Source of the DNA: an uncultured Veillonella sp.
GTDB lineage: Bacteria > Bacillota_C > Negativicutes > Veillonellales > Veillonellaceae
Direction of reading: 5' to 3'
Assembly (NCBI GenBank): GCA_900765235.1
Contig: CAAFRK010000131.1
Span: 1 to 7,416, forward strand
Length of the DNA: 7,416 nucleotides
Part shown: positions 1 through 6,800 of the stretch, in pieces
Layout: each line of letters begins with the position of its first letter
Position numbering within the stretch: position 1 is the stretch's first letter
Program-made: the position numbers and the translations under genes
Notes under the pieces: generated by a model
What the model was told of the DNA's origin: nothing
Databases searched by the model: none
Seen by the model: only the letters and a program-made list of their open reading frames with translations

Positions 1-11
1 ATGAATGCAGG

Positions 12-28
12 GAATGGCATGACCATTC
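12..28. other. Small inverted repeat after the inverse-autotransporter gene
   Basis: GAATGG (12-17) and CCATTC (23-28) with a five-base loop, 25 bases after the stop codon at 55-53. No U-run follows on the minus strand within the window, so calling it a terminator is not supported; the window edge may cut a larger element. Confidence 0.3.
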
Positions 29-52
29 AATTTGTCTATTCAGTTATCAAAA

Positions 53-1096
53 TTATTGTTCAACAAAAACCGTATTAGTTCGTCTTACGAGGTTGAGCAT
101 TTTATCGCGAACCGTTGCAGATTGTTCTAAACGATGCTTGCCACCATACCAAGCCATCGGAGCTCCCGCTAAACGGAACGTAATTTTACCATATGCACCA
201 CCAGAGCTATGTTCCGGTTTATTGTATCCCATATCTACAGATACACGCGGCGTAAGTTGCATCTCAGAGCCTATGCGCAAACCATTCTTATCGGCTTGTC
301 GATCCTGGTTCCAGTGATAGCCTTCAACATAGACTCTAGCCCAGCGGGCATTTTTAAAAGTCTTACCGTACTCTAAGGTATAACCATTAGCTACCCGTTC
401 TAAGGTATGAAGGTTCGCATCTAGAACGCGCTCATCGGAAGCAGAACCATACCAGTTAAAACGAAACTCGCTTTCACCAGACATATATTCAAGACCAGCA
501 CTGAGTCGATCGTGACGATTTAAGAAGCGATGGTCATAGAATACATGAGCCCCATAGAGACGACGGTCGTCCTTGGAAATACGACGGTACCCAATGCCTA
601 CGTTAAGGGTAGTACCCGTATCAGAGGCGCGAGAAATGCGCTGCTGCGTAAACCACACATCACGAGAGGTAGTATCGTAATGACCTAGAGGCTGAATAGT
701 CTCCGCAGAATACAGCGGCTTCCACCCTTCTTGGAACTGAAAACTCAGCGTAGTGCGGCGCATCCACGGCTTACCTTTGGCACCATACATAGCATTAGAT
801 ACATTGGACATAGCCACCGCATTAATGGCGCGGTTCACTGCATCCACATTGCTATACTGCACGGTCTTAGTATCTTGCCGATCCATGATGAGCGGCCCAC
901 CTTGGCCAATCACATGGTCTGGTGTAGCAGTAGGCGTAATGTGAAAGCCCTCTGATGCGGCCTTCATGCGCTCTTTTTGAGCATTAGTTTTTGCAGACAC
1001 TACGCCCTTATCATTATGTACTTGTTGTTTTTCTGCCTCAGCTGTACCCACACAACACAATAGGGCGCTCAAGGCGATACACACAATACGTTTCAT
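53..1096 (-). CDS. Stand-alone inverse-autotransporter (intimin/invasin-type) beta-barrel protein
   Basis: Outer-membrane barrel of the type Ve class, in which an N-terminal barrel normally exports a C-terminal adhesive passenger. Signal peptide MKRIVCIALSALLCCVGTAE with likely cleavage after AEA (22). Residues 23-105 form a polar periplasmic part, with a helical stretch near 84-101. Residues about 107-320 show alternating, aromatic-rich strands typical of the family: YGAHVFYDHRF (181-191), DRLSAGLEYM (196-205), FRFNWYGSAS (211-220) and ERVANGYTLEYGKTF (233-247). The last part, RDKMLNLVRRTNTVFVEQ (330-347), resembles the linker that leads from barrel to passenger in intimin-like proteins, but the protein stops there. 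TAA is followed by in-frame TGA and TAA, so this is a settled end, not a fresh nonsense change. No linear-motif or LysM domain is evident before the barrel. Family call strong; function as a pore, as an exporter in trans or as a relic is unknown. Confidence 0.85.
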   Translation of the reverse strand: MKRIVCIALSALLCCVGTAEAEKQQVHNDKGVVSAKTNAQKERMKAASEGFHITPTATPDHVIGQGGPLIMDRQDTKTVQYSNVDAVNRAINAVAMSNVSNAMYGAKGKPWMRRTTLSFQFQEGWKPLYSAETIQPLGHYDTTSRDVWFTQQRISRASDTGTTLNVGIGYRRISKDDRRLYGAHVFYDHRFLNRHDRLSAGLEYMSGESEFRFNWYGSASDERVLDANLHTLERVANGYTLEYGKTFKNARWARVYVEGYHWNQDRQADKNGLRIGSEMQLTPRVSVDMGYNKPEHSSGGAYGKITFRLAGAPMAWYGGKHRLEQSATVRDKMLNLVRRTNTVFVEQ

Positions 1097-1142
1097 TACT
1101 CTCTACATTTAAAATTCATGAACAACAAATGAAATATATACT

Positions 1143-1172
1143 AGTGTATCGAATAATGTTTATGTATGTCAA
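1143..1172 (-). promoter_or_regulatory. Promoter of the inverse-autotransporter gene
   Basis: TTGACA (1172-1167, perfect -35), 18 bases, TACACT (1148-1143, four of six). The predicted start is near 1136, about 40 bases before the ATG. CTAGTG (1141-1146) and CACTAG (1183-1188) form a wide inverted repeat around the promoter, possibly by chance. The ribosome site, AGAGAG close to the ATG, is weak. Confidence 0.65.
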
Positions 1173-1215
1173 GATAAGAGGTCACTAGAAACGTATTATA
1201 TTACTATTATATGTA

Positions 1216-1251
1216 TATAAAAAGAGGTAATAACCATGTTATTACCTCTTT
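1216..1251 (-). terminator. Rho-independent terminator of the compact adhesin gene
   Basis: A perfect 14-pair stem (1221-1234 with 1238-1251; outer part AAAGAGGTAATAAC) with a three-base loop. On the minus strand it runs straight into TTTTTATATA, a good U-tract. The plus-strand tail TTTCATATCC is weaker. Confidence 0.9.
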
Positions 1252-1321
1252 CATATCCTTTATCAATATTAAAGCTTATTCTATATTACTACACTGAATA
1301 TTAAATATTTGATATTAGATT

Positions 1322-2701
1322 CTATTTTTCATTAAGTTTTTGCACAAGCATATCTACTGTTTCTTGTAGTTTTTTGTTTTGTGCTTCTAATGTATCCACA
1401 CGTTGTTCTAGTGCGTTATAGGATGCAGGGGAAATCTTAGCAAGTGTCTTATTTTCACCGAATTTATAGGACACACCTACATTGGCCATCAAATCACCAC
1501 TTACAGTTGTACCTGCTGTAAGAAGTAGGTTTTCTTTTGGATAGTAACCTACGCCAAGAGCCAATGCATTTTCGCCTTTATAGTGACCATAGCCACCCAT
1601 AACTTGAACCTTGTGGTCCGGATCAAATTGTAGTGGATGCAATGCAGCTAATGCTGCAGCACGAGCATCACCGCGGTTGGATTCTTTTTCCACGTGGCGC
1701 ACATCGCGGTGCAATACATCAATTTGTTGGTTTGTACCGTATAACTGGGAGCCGTTAACCGCATCTGTAGAATCCGCAGTAACACGGCCTGCTGCTACGT
1801 GAGTAATTGTCCGTTCTTGACCGGCTGTACCAACGGATACAGTAGACACAGGAGCAGTACCAGCGAATTTTTCAGTAACACCATTATTATAGGTATAACT
1901 TGAAGTGCTCACTACATCACTACTTTCAGCAGTAGAATTATTACCTAATACAACCGCATTATCTAGCGATGTTTTCACATTATTACCCATTACAAATGTA
2001 TTATTCGCACTGACTTGGTTCTTATTACCCACACTGTAAGAGTTATCCCCCTTAACAGTGTCTACTTTATATGTACCTACACCAAAGGCGCCGGATTGGT
2101 TACCTTCAATCTTGTTGTATGCACCAATAGCGGAGTTCTTATCGCCTTTAAAGATGACACCATGACCCATGCCATAGTTAAAATCACCATTTACAGTAGA
2201 GTTAGAACCGATTAATACAGTGTTATTCCCCTTACTACCGCCAGCTTGCGATGCACCGAGCCATACGTTTTTATTACCTTCAGAGCCAGCTCCTGCAAAA
2301 TAACCTACCGCAATTGTATCCGAAATAGTTGATTTAAAGCCTGCTGCAAAGTTACCTAAAAAGTTATAGTCACCTTTACCACCTACAAAGCTCTTAGCAC
2401 CTAATGCTACATTGCCGCCACCTTGAGAACCATTTAAGGCAAGACGACCGATGGCAATATTATTACCCTTTGCATTTGGATCCCCTGCATGAGAATATGG
2501 ATCGCTGTTAGCTGCCCCAGTTTGTCCACCGAGATGTACATTGTCTGAGTTGGTGAAAGATGACCAACCTTGTAGACCAATGTTATAAGTGGCACCACCA
2601 GAGGAAACAACAGGAATATCTGCTGCTTGTACCAAGCTAGCAGAAGATATGGTTAAAACTCCGAGTACTGCTAATAATTGTAGTTTCTTTGCGTGATTCA
2701 T
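1322..2701 (-). CDS. Compact head-rich trimeric autotransporter adhesin (YadA-like)
   Basis: Complete outer-membrane adhesin of the YadA family. The start at 2701 is chosen because GGGAGG (2716-2711) lies nine bases ahead; an in-frame ATG at 2707 leaves only three bases, so 459 residues are likelier than 461. Residues are counted from 2707. Signal peptide to VQA near 28. Head at about 82-256 is a run of YadA-type left-handed beta-roll repeats (NNIAIGRLAL, GNVALGAKSF, NAVVLGNNST). Neck at 303-323 has HVAAGRVTADSTDAVNGSQL; a very short stalk reaches 349. The membrane anchor at about 350-416 runs from LHPLQFDPDHKVQVMGGYGHY to NVGVSYKFG. A coiled coil follows at 431-461, with L433, V437, L440, N444, L447, V451, L454 and L458 in perfect 4-3 spacing. 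It has its own promoter and terminator. Target ligand unknown. Confidence 0.95.
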   Translation of the reverse strand: MNHAKKLQLLAVLGVLTISSASLVQAADIPVVSSGGATYNIGLQGWSSFTNSDNVHLGGQTGAANSDPYSHAGDPNAKGNNIAIGRLALNGSQGGGNVALGAKSFVGGKGDYNFLGNFAAGFKSTISDTIAVGYFAGAGSEGNKNVWLGASQAGGSKGNNTVLIGSNSTVNGDFNYGMGHGVIFKGDKNSAIGAYNKIEGNQSGAFGVGTYKVDTVKGDNSYSVGNKNQVSANNTFVMGNNVKTSLDNAVVLGNNSTAESSDVVSTSSYTYNNGVTEKFAGTAPVSTVSVGTAGQERTITHVAAGRVTADSTDAVNGSQLYGTNQQIDVLHRDVRHVEKESNRGDARAAALAALHPLQFDPDHKVQVMGGYGHYKGENALALGVGYYPKENLLLTAGTTVSGDLMANVGVSYKFGENKTLAKISPASYNALEQRVDTLEAQNKKLQETVDMLVQKLNEK

Positions 2702-2772
2702 AATCATACGCCTCCCTTGTTATACTACAAAACACTTCCCCTTCATTATACCCTCATGATTACTACGATTAA

Positions 2773-2801
2773 ATTATACTGCTATCGAAAAAATATGTAA
2801 A
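2773..2801 (-). promoter_or_regulatory. Sigma-A-type promoter of the compact adhesin gene
   Basis: TTTACA (2801-2796), exactly 17 bases, then TATAAT (2778-2773). The predicted start is near 2766, giving a leader of about 65 bases before the ATG at 2701. It lies downstream of the 2892-2845 hairpin, so the adhesin can be transcribed independently of what lies upstream. Confidence 0.8.
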
Positions 2802-2844
2802 TAACATAAATAATAATTCATAAAAGACAGATTAACCAATACAA

Positions 2845-2892
2845 TTAACAAACAAGCCCCCGCAGGAATGAATCCTACGGGGGCCATTTGTT
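2845..2892 (-). terminator. Strong hairpin terminator upstream of the compact adhesin gene
   Basis: A 12-pair stem joins GCCCCCGTAGGA (2884-2873) and TCCTGCGGGGGC (2867-2856) on the minus strand, loop TTCAT, extended by AACAAA/TTTGTT outer arms. The one odd pair is a U-G wobble in minus-strand RNA and a C-A mismatch in plus-strand RNA. The tail TTGTTTGTTAATT is U-rich. No protein gene ends just before it, so it most likely ends a non-coding transcript. Confidence 0.7.
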
Positions 2893-2941
2893 TTAGTACG
2901 ACCTATAGCTTGCGAGAGAGAACATAGTATCCAAAAGGATT

Positions 2942-2970
2942 GTAATTGCTTTGTAACTAGGAGTAATTGC
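2942..2970. repeat. Direct repeat GTAATTGC, 21 bases apart
   Basis: Exact 8-base copies at 2942-2949 and 2963-2970. The 21-base period equals about two helical turns, so the two copies face the same side of the DNA. They lie inside the candidate RNA and may be an operator or a duplicated RNA element. Confidence 0.45.
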
Positions 2971-3053
2971 ATATACTTGAATACTATTATGTAAATTTAT
3001 GTATAGTATGTAAGGGCTTACCTATATATAAACAGCTATAAGGTCATGGAATT

Positions 3054-3059
3054 AGTATA
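3054..3059 (-). promoter_or_regulatory. -10 box of the putative Crp-type promoter
   Basis: TATACT, five of six matches to TATAAT on the minus strand, with a predicted start near 3047. No good -35 hexamer is seen 17 bases upstream, as expected for an activator-dependent promoter whose activator covers that region. Confidence 0.5.
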
Positions 3060-3079
3060 GTACTATTAAGGCCGCTATT

Positions 3080-3097
3080 ATGTGATTTACCTCACAT
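3080..3097 (-). promoter_or_regulatory. Crp-type palindrome (candidate activator site)
   Basis: ATGTGA-N6-TCACAT is a perfect two-fold palindrome matching the TGTGA-N6-TCACA core bound by Crp-family regulators. Its centre (3088.5) lies 41.5 bases upstream of the start predicted from the -10 box at 3059-3054, which is the class II activator position. HcpR-like Crp/Fnr relatives and the Rex redox repressor read similar cores, so the regulator is not fixed by the sequence. Confidence 0.6.
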
Positions 3098-3116
3098 TTA
3101 CTAGAAATAAAGCAAC

Positions 3117-3159
3117 CATAAAAACTAAAAGAGGCAACGGCTTTTACCGTTACCTCTTT
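3117..3159 (-). terminator. Rho-independent terminator after the small secreted-protein gene
   Basis: Arms CCGTTACCTCTTT (3147-3159) and AAAGAGGCAACGG (3128-3140) form a 13-pair stem with a six-base loop. As minus-strand RNA the single odd pair is a U-G wobble, while as plus-strand RNA it would be a C-A mismatch. The minus-strand tail reads TTTTAGTTTTT. Both points place the terminator on the minus strand. Confidence 0.88.
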
Positions 3160-3187
3160 CATAAGTATATATTTATAATTATACTGA

Positions 3188-3757
3188 TTAGCGGATGCGT
3201 TTAACGCGGTTGTTACCATCACGCATAGCTTGTTGCAAGCTGTAGATTACCATTTCGTTCATGTAGAAACGCAGTTCATCGTTAGACATGTTAGCTGTAT
3301 TCTTTTCAAGAATTGCCAAGATTTGGTTTTCATATTCAGCTTTATTCATGTCAGACACAGTTGTGTGATTTTCGAAGAATTCTTTGTAATCTAAGTACAA
3401 GCGATCTAAAGCTACGCGAGCATAGCTATCTTTTTTATAGCGATGGCTTGTAATGTACCAGTCACGACGAACATTCATGTAGTACAACACGTTATTAGTA
3501 TAACGTTGTTGACCAGACATTACGCGATTGTCGTCTTGGATTAAAGCATTGCTCATCCCCAATTGGAATGCTGCAAATTCAGATACTACAGCTTTTACCT
3601 CTTCACTAGGAACAGCAAGAGAGATTTCTTGTTGTTCTGCAGTCAAAGGAGCCGCAGGTTGTTCAGGCATCATCAAAGGATCTTGTGCCGCGTGTACTTG
3701 GCCAGCAACACATACAGAAGCAATTGCCATAACTGGTAGTAATTTAATTAGTTTCAT
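3188..3757 (-). CDS. Small secreted protein of unknown function
   Basis: I do not recognise this family. The start at 3757 is preferred: GAGG (3767-3764) lies six bases ahead of it, and the alternative ATG at 3769 sits right behind the hairpin with no ribosome site and would include this GAGG in the coding region. The product is 189 residues. It begins MKLIKLLPVMAIASVCVAG, a typical Sec signal peptide with probable cleavage after QVHA; there is no valid lipobox. The mature part starts Pro-rich (PLMMPEQPAAPL), then looks almost fully helical and charged, rich in Tyr and Arg, with no cysteine and a basic end (RVKRIR). No membrane segment follows the signal peptide, so it is probably periplasmic or released. 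It lies 79 bases after the large adhesin gene, on the same strand, and has its own terminator. A helper for adhesin assembly is possible but only an inference from position. Confidence 0.85.
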   Translation of the reverse strand: MKLIKLLPVMAIASVCVAGQVHAAQDPLMMPEQPAAPLTAEQQEISLAVPSEEVKAVVSEFAAFQLGMSNALIQDDNRVMSGQQRYTNNVLYYMNVRRDWYITSHRYKKDSYARVALDRLYLDYKEFFENHTTVSDMNKAEYENQILAILEKNTANMSNDELRFYMNEMVIYSLQQAMRDGNNRVKRIR

Positions 3758-3770
3758 AAGTCCCCTCATT

Positions 3771-3799
3771 GGAAGCCGCCCTCCCCAGGGCGGCTTTCC
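3771..3799 (-). other. GC-rich hairpin between adhesin stop and secreted-protein start
   Basis: The arms are GGAAGCCGCCCT (3771-3782) and AGGGCGGCTTTCC (3787-3799) around a four-base loop, with one extra base in one arm. On the minus strand the hairpin is not followed by a U-run but almost directly by GAGGGG and the ATG of the next gene. It may be a weak terminator, an RNA-stability or processing element, or a structure that sets translation of the small gene. Confidence 0.75.
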
Positions 3800-3836
3800 T
3801 ATGTTTTAAATACTCAATACACTCTCAAGTGAATGA

Positions 3837-6800
3837 TTATTTGGTTAACCCAGCTTGTTTCATAAGCATTGCAATTTGAGCTTTCATCTCTTCATTATCT
3901 CGTTGTACTTGTTCGTACTTAGCAGATAATTCCTCATCGCGTTGTTTCATGCGTAAGTTCTCAGCTTTCAATGCAGTTACTTCATCTTGCATTACATAGG
4001 CAGAGCTGATTGGGCCTGCTTTGTAACGTGCTGGAATTGCTTTTTTAGCGTCAGATGTACCGAATTTATAAGATACACCAGCGTTAACCATATTATCATG
4101 ACCACCTAAGGAAACACCCATATGAAGCATTGTAGATTCATTTGTATAGTGAGCGATACCAATAGCAGCAGCAGTACTACCTTTATAGTTGCCAACAGCC
4201 GCCAACACTTGTGTAGGTTCTAATGGATCATATTGCAATGGTTTAAGACCTGCCATGGCTGCGCTAGCTGCACCAACATCAGCAATTTTACCATCTACAC
4301 TATGCATAGCATTGCGCAATTGGTTAACGTTAACCGCATCAGTGCCATTGATGCCTGGCGCTACATTAGTAATAGTATTATTACCATTGTTTAAGCCATT
4401 TTCTGTAAGACTTACAGTGTGACCTGGTACAGGTTGACCGTTGATGGATGGAGTAATTGTGATGCCACCACCATCTACTTTTGTATCTACTGTATAAGGA
4501 ATTGTAGTATTAGTTCCTGGTACAGTTTTTGTATACGTAGTAGAACCGTCTTTTAAGTTAAGGTCCTTAGCCAACTTAATATCATAGCCATCGCCTGCAG
4601 TGTTCTTCACAACAGCAAGGTTGTTGTCACTTAAACGATTTACATCAGCGCCACCTTTTAGGTTCATTGTATCGCCTAAACCGCGAACAACTTTACCATC
4701 GTTACCAGCTTGGTCACCTTGGAATACACGACCATTTTTAGCTTTTTCGTTAAAGTCGTCGTTAACAGCTTTTAATTGATCTTCTGTTGCCGCACGACCT
4801 GTAACAGCTACAGGGTTGTTAGGATTCCATGTTTTATTGTCCAAACCAGCCACAAAGTTACCGTTTTGACCACCCGAGCTTTGGTTACCCATGATTACAT
4901 CGCCAGCTTTCACAGTGTTACCTGCTGTAACAGAACCTGTGCTGCCATCGATTGTAACTTGGTTAGCACCATTACCCGCAGTAATCGTACCAGTAGATCC
5001 ATCAACTGTAACATGTTTAGTTGGATCTGTGCCAAGTGTAATTGTATCGTTCAAGGACATCTTAACAGCAGTGCCATCTACGGAAGTCTTGATGTTGCCG
5101 TCGCCTTTGAGGTCGATTACTTCACCAAGAGGTTTCTTCACAGATTGACCATCCTCTGCTTTAAGACCGAAGCCTTGTGCTTTGATGTCTTCTATTGCAG
5201 TATGCAATTGACCGCCATTTACAGCGTCTTTGCTGCCGGCAGCAATTGTACCATCTTCTACATTAGTGATTTTCTTATCACCAGCATTAATGCCGTCTTT
5301 TGTTACCTTAGGACCATTTTCGATAGTCAAACCATCTTTATCGATAGTAACCGCTTTGTTACCACCATCGTTGATTTGCAAGCCATCTTTAGTCAACTTA
5401 GTCGCTTCATTGGCGCCGTCTTTAATAGTTACGCCATTGGTATCCATCTTAGTGTCGCCTGTTGTTACTGTGTTTGCTGTAACAGTATCTACATTAAGAT
5501 CTCTAGCCAATGCTACTTTCACAGCACCATTATCTACAGATGTAGTAATGTTCGTACCGTCACCTTTCACAGTTACAGTATCACCAAGAGGTTTCTTAAC
5601 AGAAGCGCCATCTTCAGCAGTTAAACCGAAGCCCTTAGTCTTAAGGTCTTCTACCGCTGTATGTAATTGACCGCCATTTACAGCATCTTTACTGCCAGCT
5701 GCGATTGTACCATCTTGTACATTCGTAATTTTCTTATCGCCAGCGTCAATGCCGTCCTTAGTCATAGATGGACCATCAGTAATCGTAACACCGTCTTTTG
5801 TAACGGATGTTAACGGATTGCCTGCTGCATCATTAATAGTGAGGCCACCACCGTTTACAACAGTGTTGCCATCTGTACCATTGTTGAAAGTAGCAGAATT
5901 TAGGCCTTTAAGGTCTTTTGCAAGACGAAGCATCAATGTATCAGTGCCATCAGCTACTACCCCAATGTTATCTTCATTGGACAGTTTCGCTGCATCTGTA
6001 ATACCACCCTTAACATTTACTTGGTTGTTAAGTTTTTTCTTGATTACAGTGCCACTGTCGCCACCGTACAACATGCCGTCGTCCATAGTGGCTACTTGGT
6101 GCTCACCAGTCTTATCAGTATACACGATACGCGTGATTCCGTCTACACCGTCAACGCCTTTTTCGCCCTTAACGCCTTCGGCAGCATCATCGTAACCATT
6201 TTTCACGGAAATATCGATGCCATTTTTACCATCTTTACCATTTGTACCTGCAGGGCCTGTTAAACCAATGTGACCAACACCGTCTTTACCGGAGATAGAA
6301 ACTGCGTCTTCACCATCAGCACCTGTAATGCCTACCTTACCATTGTTGCCATCTTGACCTGCTACGCCAGTAGGGCCTGTAATGGATACGCCATCTTTAC
6401 CGTCTTTGCCGTCTTTATTGACCTTAATAGAATCGGCTACAAGGTTTTTGTTCAATTTAACATTAATCGTTGTAGTGCCAGTTGTATTATCTTGGTCGAT
6501 GAAAGTCTTAATATTTTCGCCGCTGTAGTTAGCGTCTGCTTCATTGCCTTCGCCTCTTACAATTACAGTGGAGCCTAATTTATTAGTCTTAGTACCACCA
6601 ACGTTAGCGTCGAATTTAAGGCCTGCATTGGATTGGTTTGCCAACGCATCTTTCAATTGATCCTCTGTAGCAGCACGACCAGTTACGATATTGTCAGCAT
6701 CCCAAGTTTTGTTATCAAGACCTGTTACATAATTGCCAGTTTCTTTAGTACCATCTGCTTTAGTCGCTTCTTGGTTACCCATAGTCGCTGTACCTGCTTT

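Larger units (their letters stand above)
2845..3047 (-). ncRNA. Candidate regulated small RNA or leader RNA
   Basis: This is the transcript predicted from the Crp-type promoter to the strong hairpin at 2892-2845, about 200 bases. It has no convincing reading frame with a ribosome site. Possible inner structure includes ATACTAT/ATAGTAT arms with a 15-base loop (3007-2979) and a small ATCC-TTTT-GGAT hairpin (2940-2929). A second possible promoter lies inside it (CTTACA-17 bases-CATAAT, starting near 3013), which would give a shorter RNA. It could instead be the leader of the compact adhesin gene with an attenuating hairpin. I recognise no known RNA family. Confidence 0.35.

Noticed and set aside
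1096..1119. A seven-codon leader frame whose TAA overlaps the ATG of the inverse-autotransporter gene
   Set aside because: There is no ribosome site ahead of it and such short frames are common by chance in AT-rich leaders.
2745..2750. A second TATAAT ahead of the compact adhesin gene
   Set aside because: Its -35 region (TTTAAT at 17 bases) is poor, while the upstream TTTACA-17-TATAAT is near consensus; a minor promoter cannot be excluded.
2832..2972. A minus-strand reading frame of 46 codons inside the candidate RNA
   Set aside because: It has no ribosome site, reads straight through the strong hairpin and has no recognisable composition; most likely chance.
3800..3830. A promoter for the small secreted-protein gene in the spacer after the large adhesin
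   Set aside because: TTGAGA is present on the minus strand but the hexamers at 16-18 bases match TATAAT poorly, so co-transcription with the adhesin or a weak promoter cannot be told apart.
4776..5624. Long plus-strand open frames opposite the large adhesin gene, also at 6633-7190 and 5749-6195
   Set aside because: They are antisense shadows caused by the repetitive codon pattern of the adhesin; they lack ribosome sites and have Cys/Ser/Thr-rich implausible products.
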